64,000 nucleotides of DNA, from assembly GCA_903869595.1 (NCBI GenBank), contig CAIPZV010000084.1:1-64000 (forward strand), written 5' to 3'. This document shows, piece by piece, positions 36,599 to 45,686 of this stretch; the first letter of the stretch is position 1; each line of letters starts with the position of its first letter. Both the position numbers and the translations under genes were made by a program. Below the pieces are notes generated by a model, which was given only the letters and a program-made list of their open reading frames with translations, ran no database searches and had not been told where the DNA came from. The DNA comes from an uncultured beta proteobacterium. GTDB taxonomy: Bacteria > Pseudomonadota > Gammaproteobacteria > Burkholderiales > Burkholderiaceae_C.

Positions 36599-37618
36599 CT
36601 AGCGCTCTTCAACCCGCCCGTCGGCATGCAGGGCGAAGCGCCCTTTGTCGCGCGGGTGCACCGGGTCACTGCGGCCCCAGGGCCAGCCGCCAAATTCGGT
36701 GCGGCGGTAGTCGGCAAAAGCCTGGTGGATTTCGGCCTGGGTATTCATCACAAAAGGCCCGTATTGCGCCACCGGCTCGCCGATAGGGCGGCCCTGCAAA
36801 ACCAGTAATTGCGCCTCGTCGCCGCCCGCTTGCAGTTCGATCGCATCTTGCGCCTGCACTTCCACCACCGATTGCGGGGGGATGGTTTGCTCGTTAATGG
36901 TCAGGCCTTGGCCCCTGAAGAAGTAGAGACGGCGCTTGGTTTGCGCTTGGCTTGCGCCCGGCATCTGCCACTGTGCCCCGGCTTGCATGCGGACGGTCCA
37001 AATGGCCAAGTCGGCGTCGGGCTCTGAGGCCCAGGAGTCTGGCGGTGGCGCCGCGCCGCGCGCCTGCTCCAATCGACCAGCCACCACTTGTACCGAGGTT
37101 TTGCGCTGTTGTGCATCGGCAAAGTCAAGCAAGGGAACACCGTCGGCCCACAGCATGGTGAAGTGCGGTTCGGCCATTTTTTTGCGGGCTGGCAAATTCA
37201 GCCAAATTTGGAATAACTCGGCCGGGTTGGTCGCATCGGTTTGGCGCAGCGGAAACATTTCGCAGTGCACGATGCCTTTGCCGGCGGTCAGCCATTGCAC
37301 ATCGCCCGGTCCAAAGCGGGCGGTGGCGCCCAGCGAGTCGGAATGGTCGATAAAGCCCTGGCGCACGATGGTGACGGTTTCAAAACCCCGGTGCGGATGC
37401 GCCGGAAAGCCGGGCACCGTGCTGCCGTGGTACATGCGCCAGCCGTCTTTGCCTTCAAAGTCCTGGCCCATATTGCGCCCGCCTAAGTCAGCGTCCGGGC
37501 CCATGTCCGCATTGCCACGCGGGTAGGCGTCGTCGTGGTGGACGCAAAACAAAAACGGGTCTATGGTTTGCCAGGGAAAACCCAAAGGCGCGATGGTGAG
37601 AATACTGTGGTTTGGCAT
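36599..37618 (-). CDS. Pirin family protein
   Basis: A 339-residue double-stranded beta-helix (cupin) protein. The metal ligands are visible: His-74 and His-76 in F-P-A-H-P-H-R-G-F-E, His-118 and Glu-120 in G-K-G-I-V-H-C-E-M. The C-terminal half has the pirin-C pattern P-V-A-Q-Y-G-P-F-V-M-N-T. Bacterial pirins include quercetin dioxygenases and regulators of metabolic enzymes; the activity of this one cannot be told. It is longer than the common 230-290-residue pirins. Confidence 0.9.
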   Translation of the reverse strand: MPNHSILTIAPLGFPWQTIDPFLFCVHHDDAYPRGNADMGPDADLGGRNMGQDFEGKDGWRMYHGSTVPGFPAHPHRGFETVTIVRQGFIDHSDSLGATARFGPGDVQWLTAGKGIVHCEMFPLRQTDATNPAELFQIWLNLPARKKMAEPHFTMLWADGVPLLDFADAQQRKTSVQVVAGRLEQARGAAPPPDSWASEPDADLAIWTVRMQAGAQWQMPGASQAQTKRRLYFFRGQGLTINEQTIPPQSVVEVQAQDAIELQAGGDEAQLLVLQGRPIGEPVAQYGPFVMNTQAEIHQAFADYRRTEFGGWPWGRSDPVHPRDKGRFALHADGRVEER

Positions 37619-37941
37619 AGATAGAGCTTCAGTGGCGCTGGACTAGTTCAACAGCCAGGAGCGCGCAGTTTAGTGGGCTGAGCGGCGACAGCAGACCGCC
37701 TGCGGCAGATCGTTCACATCGTCGATTGCAATGGGCTAGGGAAGGTCTGCACAAGCCCGTCATCGCGAGGAGCGCAGCGACGCGGCGATCCATAAGTGCA
37801 AGATTCGCAAGCCAAAATGGATTGCTTCGCTGCGCTCGCAATGACGGATTTGCACATATGCAGAGCTTCCCTAGGCGTCCCGCGCAAAATGCTTCCCCGC
37901 AAGCCGGGTGTGGCCGTAGGCCCGATCGCTAAGATGTACCT
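37619..37941. other. Intergenic region with inverted-repeat element
   Basis: A 323-bp stretch between the divergent pirin and sialidase-like genes. Positions 37736-37874 are a dispersed palindromic element, described separately. The rest must hold promoters for both genes, but I could not identify hexamers with confidence. No open reading frame of note. Confidence 0.6.
37736..37874. repeat. MITE-like dispersed element with long terminal inverted repeats
   Basis: About 139 bp. The ends are CTAGGGAAGGTCTGCA and TGCAGAGCTTCCCTAG, and the arms continue inward as CCGTCATCGCGAGGAGCGC against GCGCTCGCAATGACGG, reaching GATCCAT/ATGGATT near the centre. The inner right arm ATGGATTGCTTCGCTGCGCT recurs at 51640. 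It has no coding capacity. The type of element is inferred from the structure. Confidence 0.75.
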
Positions 37942-39153
37942 ATGTTTTTTTCCTCCCGCTTGTTGCGCGCGTGTGCCGCGTTGGCCATCGCCGGTTTGCT
38001 CGGTTTGGCCGATGCGGCGCGACGCGCAGACCCTGGGCCTGCGCGCGCGCATCCGGGTGCGCAAATTCAAGTAAATGGTTCCGCCCCGAGTTTGGGCGAT
38101 GTCGCGCTTACCAGCGGACATTGGGAGCGCGTAGGGCAGGGCCATATCCCCATGCCACCCGGCGTACCGGCGGCGCATGCCAGCGCACTGGTCGCTCTGC
38201 CTGCCGCGCATCCATCGGCACTGCTGGCTTTCTGGTTTGCCGGAGACCGCGAGAGCGCACCTAATGTTCAGATTGCCATGTCGTCCCTGGACCGCGCCAC
38301 GGGTATCTGGTCCCCCGCCCGGATGGTGGTGGACCGCTGGGAGGTCGCACAGCAACTGGGTTTTGGCATCCGCCGCGTGGGCAATCCGGTAGCCTGGGTG
38401 GATGGCCAGGGCCAAGTGCATTTGTTTGTGGTGGCTACGGGTTTAGGCGGTTGGGCGGCCGGGCGGGTGCTGCATTTGCAACAGGCTGCACCCACGCCGC
38501 AGGCGCCCTGGGCCTGGAAGGCTACGGCGGTGTTGCCCCTGTCCTGGCTCTGGAATACCAGCTATCTGGTGCGCACCGCACCTTTGCCGCTGGCCGACGG
38601 CGGTATGGTGTTGCCGGTTTATTTTGAGCTGGCGCGCAAATACCCGATGGCACTGCGCTTGGATGCCCAGGGCGTGTTACTTGGTATGGTGCCTATCTCG
38701 ACGCGAGGCCAGGAACTGCAACCGGCTTTGCTGGCAATGGGCGAGCGCGATTGGCTGGCTTTTATGCGCGATGGCGGGCCGGAGGGCCGCATTCGCATGG
38801 CCCGCAGCGCCGACGGCGGCGCACATTGGTCGGATGCAGGCGATTTGCCGCTAGACAATCCCAATGCCAGCGTCGCCACCCTGACGGCAGGCGATCAACA
38901 TTTGTTGGTGTACAACCCGCGAAAAATCGGGCGCAACGAATTACGTATGGCGTCCTCGGCAGATGGGCGCCTGTGGAGCACCGTGCTGGATTTGGAAAGC
39001 GGGCCGCTCGGGCATGAATACTCTTACCCGGCCATGGCTATGGCCGATGGGCAGCTCTGGGTAAGCTACACCGACCAGCGCCAATCGATTGCCTGGCAGC
39101 GATTTAGCTGGGTGGGCGCCTCGCCAACGGCGCCGGGTAAAGGAAGCCCATGA
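37942..39153 (+). CDS. Secreted sialidase-like (BNR/Asp-box) protein
   Basis: 403 residues with an N-terminal signal peptide (L-R-A-C-A-A-L-A-I-A-G-L-L-G-L-A-D-A-A). The rest looks like a beta-propeller: two Asp-box repeats are clear, S-A-D-G-G-A-H-W and S-A-D-G-R-L-W, with G-N-P-V-A-W-V-D and Y-S-Y-P-A-M-A as further blades. The family includes exo-alpha-sialidases, but the catalytic Arg triad and Tyr/Glu pair cannot be verified, so enzyme activity is not claimed. Its stop overlaps the next gene by 4 bp, and three glycan genes follow on the opposite strand, suggesting surface polysaccharide processing. Confidence 0.75.
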   Translation: MFFSSRLLRACAALAIAGLLGLADAARRADPGPARAHPGAQIQVNGSAPSLGDVALTSGHWERVGQGHIPMPPGVPAAHASALVALPAAHPSALLAFWFAGDRESAPNVQIAMSSLDRATGIWSPARMVVDRWEVAQQLGFGIRRVGNPVAWVDGQGQVHLFVVATGLGGWAAGRVLHLQQAAPTPQAPWAWKATAVLPLSWLWNTSYLVRTAPLPLADGGMVLPVYFELARKYPMALRLDAQGVLLGMVPISTRGQELQPALLAMGERDWLAFMRDGGPEGRIRMARSADGGAHWSDAGDLPLDNPNASVATLTAGDQHLLVYNPRKIGRNELRMASSADGRLWSTVLDLESGPLGHEYSYPAMAMADGQLWVSYTDQRQSIAWQRFSWVGASPTAPGKGSP

Positions 39154-39854
39154 GCCTGCTTGACAGTTCTTGGTGGCTGCGCCTGTTGCAAGACGCCGCG
39201 CCACTGTTGCCGCAGCCCGGCTATTTGGCTGTGTTGAGGCACGCTGGCTGGGCACTGGTGCTGGCTGCTTTGCTGAGCTCTAGCGCACAGTTATTCACTG
39301 CGCGCCGCTTACGCGACGCTGGGGGCCTGCTGGCCTGGACTATGGCGCTGTGGGCCTGTATTCCCGGCCCTTGGGGCCTGAGCTACTGGTTGGGGCTTGC
39401 CTTTCAGACACCCAGTTTGATGGCCATGGCTTTGTCGTTGTATTACCTTTGGCAGCGCCTGGCGCAACGCAAATGGCCGCACACGGTACAAGCATCCAGC
39501 CTTGCAAGTTCCGCCCAGCGCAGCCCTTGGCTATACCGTTACGCTTTGCTGGGCATGGCGCTAGGGTACCTGCTACTGCTGGACACCTTTGCCTATCTTC
39601 CGCTCGCTTTGTACGCATGGGGGTTTTCGCCGCTGGCTTACGCGCTCTGCTTGTTGTTAGCGCTGCTGCCGTGGGTGCTAGGCGCGCGCTGGTCACAAAC
39701 TGAACCACCTCCCGCGCTGCTGTTAGTGCTGGCCGTGTTTGGCCTGATGCGCTGGCCTACCGGCAATGTCTGGGACGCGGTGTTAGACCCCTGGCTTTTT
39801 GTGGGGCTGCACGTCTACCTTGTGGCCCGCTACCGGGCGGACCACCGCGAGTGA
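39150..39854 (+). CDS. Polytopic membrane protein coupled to the sialidase-like gene
   Basis: 234 residues with about six hydrophobic spans (for example G-W-A-L-V-L-A-A-L-L and L-G-M-A-L-G-Y-L-L-L-L) and few charged residues. I recognise no catalytic motif. Its ATG overlaps the upstream stop (ATGA), so the two proteins are made together and may work together at the membrane. It is convergent with the GT-C gene, 7 bp apart. The function is unknown. Confidence 0.72.
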   Translation: MSLLDSSWWLRLLQDAAPLLPQPGYLAVLRHAGWALVLAALLSSSAQLFTARRLRDAGGLLAWTMALWACIPGPWGLSYWLGLAFQTPSLMAMALSLYYLWQRLAQRKWPHTVQASSLASSAQRSPWLYRYALLGMALGYLLLLDTFAYLPLALYAWGFSPLAYALCLLLALLPWVLGARWSQTEPPPALLLVLAVFGLMRWPTGNVWDAVLDPWLFVGLHVYLVARYRADHRE

Positions 39855-39861
39855 CATCGCC

Positions 39862-41664
39862 TTAGGGCTTGCTGACGATTAAAAGCTCTCTGCCAAACAA
39901 CCATTCCTGCGGCTGCCACAGATTGGAGAGATTCACCTCCCCAGCCCGGTGACGGCTTTTGACATGCCAGCGCTGTGCCAGCACTTCGCAGCGCGGCACG
40001 CAGCTCACTTGCGTTTGGGTCGCGTCGTTGTCCAACCACACCACGGCGTCAAAACGTTCGAGCAAATAGTCCAAGCGTTCTGCGGGCGGTAAATCCGGGC
40101 GCAGGGTTGCGGTGTTGCGGCTTTCAGCGTCGTAGGGAACCAGGGTGCTGCCAGGCAGCAGGAAGTTAAAGCGCTCGTACTGCCCGCTAAATCCATTGGG
40201 CACTGCAACACGCAGCCCTTGCATGCGCGCCGCAATGGTCGGGCTGTAGCCCGCTTGGGCGTCGGAAAGCGGCGCCGTCATGGCACTGAAACAGGCGTAG
40301 AGCGCCAGCGTGGCGGCCAGGGTGCTGTTGCGCGTCCAAGCCGCGTGCATTAGGCCACCCAGGCAGGCCGCCAGACCCAGTGCGGCGCAGGCTAGAGTGA
40401 CGGCTACATCGAAACCTGAGCCTATGCCCATACTGTGCATCACCCAGGCAAAGCGGGCTAGTAAGGTCAAGGCCACCGCGCTAATGAGCAAGACGGCGAC
40501 AAACCAGCCGCGCGCCAGACGCTCCCAGTACAAGGCCAGCAAAATAGCAAAGGCGGGCATGGCCGGAATCACATAGCGCGCCGAGCGTTGGCTGGGAATG
40601 CTAAAAACCAGCAGCCACACGAGCAGCCATACCAACAGCGTGGCCTGCGGTGTACCGGCCCATGCCCGCCAATGGCCAAGCCAGGCAGCGCGCAGTCCGT
40701 ACCAGCACAGGCCCAGCGCCACCGGCAGCAATAGGCCGGCGTTTTCCGGGTAGGCCAGGGCTTGTTGCCAGAGAGGGTAGTCCCCGTTCCAGGCAGCCTG
40801 CCAATACCCACCAGCCTGTAGCTTGCCGGCGTTTTCGCCGATCACAAATTCTTGCCACACCGCCTGCGGGTCAGGATCGAGCGCAAACCAAAGGGCAAAA
40901 ACGCCCAATGCAAGAACAGCACTAGCGCTCACTCCCCCAGCCGTGCGTATAAAGGTATGCCACCGTGGGGGCCCTTGGCTCAGCCACAGAGCGCAGCCTA
41001 GCGTGGCCGCTGCCGGTGCGAGCAGGGCGAAGGATTTATACAAAAGTCCGAGTCCCATCAACAGGCCTACCAGCAGGCAAATAGCGGGTGACCACTGGCC
41101 CGCTAGGGGATTCGGCTCGGCGACTGCCCGCGCGCGGTCGGGCGCCGCACTTTGTTGCCACAGCAAGTACCACAGCGGTAGGGCCAGCCAAAAAGTTTCG
41201 GGTGCACTGGTCAGGTAGACCCGGCTATACCGGTAGGTGGAAAAAAAGGCCAAAAAGATGATCGCTGCCAGCAGCGCAGTACGCCATTGGCCACTGATGC
41301 GCAGCGCCATCCAGGCCAGGGCCGTGCAAGTGAGCAAGGTGTAAACCACACTGGGCCAGCGCAGTGCAAACAAGCCGCCTTGCGTGCTCCAGTCGCCGCT
41401 GGCCATGGCCTGCCAGAACAGCAAGGGCGGCTTGGTGTTACGCATGTTTTCCAGGTCGGAGACCAGTGGCAGCCAGTGCCCCGAAGCGGCGGTCAGGCGG
41501 GCGATATGGATGTAGACCATTTCGTCGCCATTGGTCGGCGCATACGGGCTGCCCAGCCCGAAAAAATAAAGGCTTACCGCGCAAACCAGCAAGGCCCACC
41601 AAGGCCTGAGCGCGCGGTCGGTAGCGGATGAGCGGGGCTGCAGTTTGGGCACCATGCGTGGCAC
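39862..41664 (-). CDS. ArnT/PMT-type GT-C glycosyltransferase
   Basis: 600 residues with more than ten membrane spans. The first periplasmic loop has the acidic motif T-N-G-D-E-M-V-Y-I-H-I-A-R-L and N-T-K-P-P-L-L-F-W-Q, the pattern of ArnT-like transferases that use polyprenyl-phosphate sugars. The C-terminal 150 residues form a soluble domain. The donor and acceptor are unknown; lipid A or a glycoprotein are possible. The next genes on this strand, upstream, code for a GtrA-type protein and a GT9 transferase. Confidence 0.85.
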   Translation of the reverse strand: MPRMVPKLQPRSSATDRALRPWWALLVCAVSLYFFGLGSPYAPTNGDEMVYIHIARLTAASGHWLPLVSDLENMRNTKPPLLFWQAMASGDWSTQGGLFALRWPSVVYTLLTCTALAWMALRISGQWRTALLAAIIFLAFFSTYRYSRVYLTSAPETFWLALPLWYLLWQQSAAPDRARAVAEPNPLAGQWSPAICLLVGLLMGLGLLYKSFALLAPAAATLGCALWLSQGPPRWHTFIRTAGGVSASAVLALGVFALWFALDPDPQAVWQEFVIGENAGKLQAGGYWQAAWNGDYPLWQQALAYPENAGLLLPVALGLCWYGLRAAWLGHWRAWAGTPQATLLVWLLVWLLVFSIPSQRSARYVIPAMPAFAILLALYWERLARGWFVAVLLISAVALTLLARFAWVMHSMGIGSGFDVAVTLACAALGLAACLGGLMHAAWTRNSTLAATLALYACFSAMTAPLSDAQAGYSPTIAARMQGLRVAVPNGFSGQYERFNFLLPGSTLVPYDAESRNTATLRPDLPPAERLDYLLERFDAVVWLDNDATQTQVSCVPRCEVLAQRWHVKSRHRAGEVNLSNLWQPQEWLFGRELLIVSKP

Positions 41665-41665
41665 T

Positions 41666-42154
41666 TTAGCGCTTGCGAAAAGTCCAGCGGTCGTTGGCTA
41701 AAAAATTACTCACACTGGCGATAACGATGGCAATCACATTGGCCAGCATGTAATGCATGTTGTGCGCCAGCCACAGGGTCAGCACGTATTGCAAACCAAT
41801 GCCAAACCAAGAAGCCAGCGCGTACTTGGCTAATTGCGCTCCCAGACTGGATGGGGGCAGTGCTTCGATACCCGCATCCTGGGACGGTTGCGTGACGCGG
41901 TCGGCCCACGTCCAGAGCCGGTTCCAAGTGAAGTTGTTGACGGTCGCCACCGCAATCGCCAGCGCCAGCGAGGCATAAGGCTTGCCCTCTGCACCCTCTA
42001 GGCTTTGAAACAGGTATTCGTGGCCCAGGTAGAGCACCACAATATTGACCACCGTACCGCTGGCCCCGACCATGCCGAATTTGATGTAGCGGATAGCCAG
42101 CAGCCAGCGCAGCAGCGCCATCAGGCGTTCACGCCAGACAGGTGCAGCGTTCAT
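41666..42154 (-). CDS. GtrA-family membrane protein
   Basis: 162 residues from the ATG at 42154, which overlaps the stop of the GT9 gene by 4 bp. Four membrane spans, beginning R-Y-I-K-F-G-M-V-G-A-S-G-T-V-V-N and ending N-F-L-A-N-D-R-W-T-F, both typical of GtrA. GtrA proteins flip or present undecaprenyl-linked sugars to GT-C enzymes such as the next gene. A 30-residue upstream extension is a frame overlap, not a likely start. Confidence 0.88.
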   Translation of the reverse strand: MNAAPVWRERLMALLRWLLAIRYIKFGMVGASGTVVNIVVLYLGHEYLFQSLEGAEGKPYASLALAIAVATVNNFTWNRLWTWADRVTQPSQDAGIEALPPSSLGAQLAKYALASWFGIGLQYVLTLWLAHNMHYMLANVIAIVIASVSNFLANDRWTFRKR

Positions 42155-43398
42155 GCGGCGTTGAGCGCCTGCGCACCGGGCTGCGTTTGCAAAAAGGCTA
42201 AGGCCTGGTCCAGCACCGGATCTGGCGCAATGCGCTTGAGGCACTGGTTATCGCCATCGCAAAAGGTCAGTCGGTGGTTGTAGGCGCTCAGGCAAGGCGA
42301 GCAGGCGATGCCCGATTCCAACACCACATTGCGCTTACCCAGCGGCCCATAGAGCTTGCCGGTTTCGGGCCCAAAAAATACCATGGTTTGGATCGGCGTC
42401 AAGGTCGCGAAATGGCCGGGCCCGCCGTCGTTGGTAATCAGCAAGTCAGCTGCATAAAACAACATCAACAACTCGCGGATGCTGCGGGTGTAGCCGGTCA
42501 GGTCAATACATAAATCGCTGCCGACCAAGGTCTGTAGGTGGCTGGCCAATGCAGCATCGTCTTTCAGACCAATTAGCCCCACGGCATAGCCTTGGTTGCA
42601 CAGGCCTTGCGCCACGCGTGCGTAGTACTCCTTGGGCCAGGCGCGCTCGGGCAGGATGCCGCCACCGGCGTATAAAAGCACCAGGCGTTTGGAGTGCGTA
42701 GCCGGATGGTCTTGCACCAGTTTGTCCTGGTAAGAAGAAAGTTCGGCCGGCGTGAAGTGCACGGACAAGTCACTATCTTGCGGTACCGAGCGGATGGGCG
42801 CCGCCTTGTTGCGCGGCATGCTGTCGGCTTGGAGGGCGTCGACCAGCGATAAAAATTGCAAGCTGATGTGCTGATACGGGTTGTAGGGAATCGCATGCGT
42901 GATAAAGCTGCCCCGGTACAGGCCTTCCTGGGTGTGCGGGGTAAAACCCGTGCGCACAGGCGCGCCGCAGGCAAAGGACAACAAAGCACTAACGCGCGAA
43001 AATAATTCGCAGTCGATTACCGCGTCCATACCCAAGCCGCGCAACTTGGCACTGACCCGTAATATGTCGCCCACCAAAGCAAGGCCGCTGCTGTCGTCAA
43101 TCGAATGCATGTGCGCCGCGTCGGTGAGCGACAACAGGCGCGTAACTTCCTGGTTTTTTTTCAGTTGCAGGATGTGAATGGCCGCTTGCGGGTAGCGTAG
43201 GCGCAGCGTGGCAAACATGGGCCCTGCCAACACGATGCTGCCCATTTCCGACAACAAAATGACCAGAATATGGCGGGCATCCTGCGGCATCACCGCAGGT
43301 TGGCGCCACAAGCTGGACAGCCGCACCCAGCCCGAAACCACACCACACAAGACCTGGCCCAGCCAGCGGTCTATCAGGCGTTGTGTCTGCAGCTTCAT
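42151..43398 (-). CDS. Glycosyltransferase family 9 (heptosyltransferase-like)
   Basis: 415 residues. Two Rossmann halves: I-L-V-I-L-L-S-E-M-G-S-I-V-L-A-G-P in the first, and Y-A-G-G-G-I-L-P-E-R-A-W-P and I-T-N-D-G-G-P-G-H-F-A-T in the second; the last is the ADP-heptose-type nucleotide motif. The C-terminal Cys pair region A-C-S-P-C-L-S-A-Y-N-H-R-L-T-F resembles GT9 proteins acting on the LPS core. The acceptor is unknown. It begins about 20 bp after a duplicated hairpin unit, with no good ribosome site. Confidence 0.87.
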   Translation of the reverse strand: MKLQTQRLIDRWLGQVLCGVVSGWVRLSSLWRQPAVMPQDARHILVILLSEMGSIVLAGPMFATLRLRYPQAAIHILQLKKNQEVTRLLSLTDAAHMHSIDDSSGLALVGDILRVSAKLRGLGMDAVIDCELFSRVSALLSFACGAPVRTGFTPHTQEGLYRGSFITHAIPYNPYQHISLQFLSLVDALQADSMPRNKAAPIRSVPQDSDLSVHFTPAELSSYQDKLVQDHPATHSKRLVLLYAGGGILPERAWPKEYYARVAQGLCNQGYAVGLIGLKDDAALASHLQTLVGSDLCIDLTGYTRSIRELLMLFYAADLLITNDGGPGHFATLTPIQTMVFFGPETGKLYGPLGKRNVVLESGIACSPCLSAYNHRLTFCDGDNQCLKRIAPDPVLDQALAFLQTQPGAQALNAA

Positions 43399-43406
43399 GC
43401 GTTTAT

Positions 43407-43440
43407 GGTTTTACAAACCTGCCGCTGCACGCAGCGCCGC
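43407..43440 (-). repeat. Two-hairpin repeat unit, copy 1 (between metK and the GT9 gene)
   Basis: 34 bp matching 43488-43521 except for four positions. Contains the inverted repeats GGTTT/AAACC and CGCTGC/GCAGCG. It could be read as a second copy of the metK end (A-A-A-G-L then stop), but no open frame leads into it. Confidence 0.7.
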
Positions 43441-43487
43441 TACATTGTGCCTTCGGCTCAAAGCCACGGTTTGCTAGCGTAAACGCA

Positions 43488-43521
43488 GGTCTCATAGACC
43501 TGCCGCTGCACGCAGCGCCGC
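43488..43521 (-). repeat. Two-hairpin repeat unit, copy 2 (overlapping the metK 3' end)
   Basis: 34 bp with the inverted repeats GGTCT/AGACC and CGCTGC/GCAGCG, covering the last codons and the stop of metK. The T/A pair at one stem position of copy 1 is C/G here, a compensatory change. The outer stem extends to GCAGGTCT/AGACCTGC. There is no T run, so a plain intrinsic terminator is not supported. Confidence 0.7.
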
Positions 43522-44670
43522 GGCTTTGTCAGTGCGTTCCCAGGTGAATTCGGGTTCTTCGCGGCCGAAGTGGCCGTAGGACGCAGTTTTTTCGTAGATG
43601 GGGCGCAGCAGGTCGAGCATTTGGATGATGCCTTTGGGCCGCAGGTCAAAGTGTTCACTGATCAGGGCGGCGATTTTCTCGTCCGAAATCACGCCTGTGC
43701 CTTCGGTGTACACCGTGACGTTCATGGGCTTGGCCACTCCGATGGCGTAGGCCACCTGGATCTGGCATTGTGTAGCCAGGCCAGCGGCCACAATGTTCTT
43801 GGCCACATAGCGCGCGGCATAGGCCGCAGAGCGGTCCACTTTGGTTGGGTCTTTGCCAGAGAAAGCGCCGCCGCCGTGCGGGCACGCACCGCCGTAGGTG
43901 TCGACAATGATTTTGCGCCCGGTCAGGCCACAGTCACCCTGGGGCCCGCCGACAACGAATCGACCGGTAGGGTTGACCAGATAACGCGTGTCTTTGAGCC
44001 ACTCTTTCGGCAGCACCGGCTTAATGATTTCTTCGATCACCGCGTCGATGAATTCTTGCTTCATAGTGGTGCCATTGCTCATCTCAGGGCTGTGTTGGCT
44101 GGACAAGACCACTGTGTCAATGCTGTGCGGCTTGCCATCGACATAGCGCATGGTGACCTGGCTTTTCGCGTCCGGACGCAAAAAGGGCAGGCGCCCGTCC
44201 TTGCGCAATTGGGCTTGGCGCTCCACCAGGCGGTGCGCATAGTAAATCGGCGCGGGCATGAGTTCGGGCGTCTCGTTGCAGGCGTAGCCGAACATCAGGC
44301 CCTGGTCACCGGCGCCGGTGTTCAGGTGGTCATCGCTGGCATGGTCCACGCCTTGGGCGATGTCGTTCGATTGCTTGTCGTAAGCGACCAGCACCGCGCA
44401 GCCTTTGTAGTCGATACCGTATTCGGTGTTGTCGTATCCGATGCGCTTGATGGTGTCGCGCGCCACTTGGATGTAGTCCACATGCGCGTTGGTGGTGATC
44501 TCACCGGCCAGCACGACCAAACCCGTGTTGCACAGAGTTTCCGCAGCGACGCGGGATTTGGGGTCTTGCTTGAAAATCGCGTCCAGAATCGCATCGGAAA
44601 TCTGGTCGGACACTTTGTCGGGATGTCCTTCGGACACCGACTCAGAGGTAAAAAGAAAATCGTTCGCCAT
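43492..44670 (-). CDS. metK: S-adenosylmethionine synthetase
   Basis: Makes SAM from methionine and ATP in the cytoplasm. The 392-residue protein starts [19 protein letters not shown] and contains the signatures [12 protein letters not shown] and [14 protein letters not shown]. An AGGAGA before the ATG at 44670 fixes the start against a 14-residue extension. It is divergent from the acyltransferase pair. I looked for a SAM or SAH riboswitch in the 179-bp upstream region and saw none. Confidence 0.98.
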   Translation of the reverse strand: MANDFLFTSESVSEGHPDKVSDQISDAILDAIFKQDPKSRVAAETLCNTGLVVLAGEITTNAHVDYIQVARDTIKRIGYDNTEYGIDYKGCAVLVAYDKQSNDIAQGVDHASDDHLNTGAGDQGLMFGYACNETPELMPAPIYYAHRLVERQAQLRKDGRLPFLRPDAKSQVTMRYVDGKPHSIDTVVLSSQHSPEMSNGTTMKQEFIDAVIEEIIKPVLPKEWLKDTRYLVNPTGRFVVGGPQGDCGLTGRKIIVDTYGGACPHGGGAFSGKDPTKVDRSAAYAARYVAKNIVAAGLATQCQIQVAYAIGVAKPMNVTVYTEGTGVISDEKIAALISEHFDLRPKGIIQMLDLLRPIYEKTASYGHFGREEPEFTWERTDKAAALRAAAGL

Positions 44671-44849
44671 GTTTGCTCTCCTAAAAAAGATAAGGTTGAC
44701 ACGCGTTGCCAATCCTGGGAGCTGGCGAACGCTTTAGCAGATTTGCCCACAAGGACAAGGCACAATTGACCGGTCACGCCGACGGTTTGTGTCGTCGCCC
44801 TGCAAGTTGCTCGTTTAACTCGGCGACCATTTCATTCTAGCAAAGCCCT

Positions 44850-45686
44850 ATGCACTTTTTGATACGCCTGCTCTCGCGCTGCCCCTTGTGGGTGTTGCAT
44901 GGTGCCGGTTGGCTACTGGGTTATGTCATCTATGTGTTTTCGCGGGACTACCGCCAGCGTTTTCACACGCATTTACAGCAGGCCGGTTATGGCTGGCGCG
45001 TGGGCCTGGGCGCTATTGGGCAGGCCGGTTGCAGCGTGTTGGAATCGCCCCGCTTATGGTTTGGCGCGCCGGTGGCGGTGCAGTGGGATGGCCAAGACGT
45101 GTTTCAAGCAGCCTACGCCAGCGGGCGTGGCGTGGTTTTTTTAACGCCGCATTTGGGTTGTTTTGAAGTGACGGCGCCCTCGGTGGCGGCGCGGTTTGGC
45201 GCACGCTATGGCCCGATGACGGTGCTGTACCGCCCAGCGCGCCAGGCATGGCTGGCTTCTATGCTGCAAGCTTCTCGCAGCCGCGAGGGGCTATTAACCG
45301 CGCCTACCAATTTGCAGGGTGTGCGCAAACTGCTCAAGGCTTTGCGCAAAGGGGAGGCCGTTGGCCTCTTGCCTGATCAGGTGCCTCCCATGGGCATGGG
45401 TATTTGGTCACCGGTTTGGGGCAGACCCGCCTACACCATGACTTTAGCCGCCAAACTCGTATTGCAAACCGGCGCCGACGTGGTGGTCGTCTGGGGCGAG
45501 CGATTGGCTTGGGGGCGCGGCTATTGCATTCATGCGCGCAAGTTGGAAGTGGATATGCAGGCTGATCTAGAGTCTACGGTCGCGCATATCAACAGCGCTA
45601 TGGAGGATTTGGTGCGCCAATGCCCGGCCCAGTATTTGTGGGGCTACGAGCGTTTCAAGCAGCCACGCCAGGAGCCGCTTGCGTGA
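44850..45686 (+). CDS. LpxL/HtrB-family lipid A acyltransferase (first copy)
   Basis: 278 residues with an N-terminal membrane segment and the acyltransferase motif H-x4-E: His-101 and Glu-106 in T-P-H-L-G-C-F-E. Further matches are V-L-Y-R-P-A-R and L-L-P-D-Q-V-P, and the C-terminus Q-Y-L-W-G-Y-E-R-F-K is typical of the family. Such enzymes add secondary acyl chains to lipid A at the inner membrane. The stop overlaps the GTG of a paralogue, so the two likely make different acylations; which does which is unknown. Confidence 0.9.
   Translation: MHFLIRLLSRCPLWVLHGAGWLLGYVIYVFSRDYRQRFHTHLQQAGYGWRVGLGAIGQAGCSVLESPRLWFGAPVAVQWDGQDVFQAAYASGRGVVFLTPHLGCFEVTAPSVAARFGARYGPMTVLYRPARQAWLASMLQASRSREGLLTAPTNLQGVRKLLKALRKGEAVGLLPDQVPPMGMGIWSPVWGRPAYTMTLAAKLVLQTGADVVVVWGERLAWGRGYCIHARKLEVDMQADLESTVAHINSAMEDLVRQCPAQYLWGYERFKQPRQEPLA

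Noticed and set aside
43485..43503. Intrinsic terminator of metK
   Set aside because: The 8-bp hairpin is perfect but has no T run on the minus strand; it is listed only as part of the repeat unit.
43570..44769. Plus-strand open frame of 399 codons opposite metK
   Set aside because: Shadow of metK, which is fully conserved on the minus strand.
44671..44849. SAM or SAH riboswitch upstream of metK
   Set aside because: No recognisable conserved core or terminator/anti-SD hairpin in the 179-bp region.
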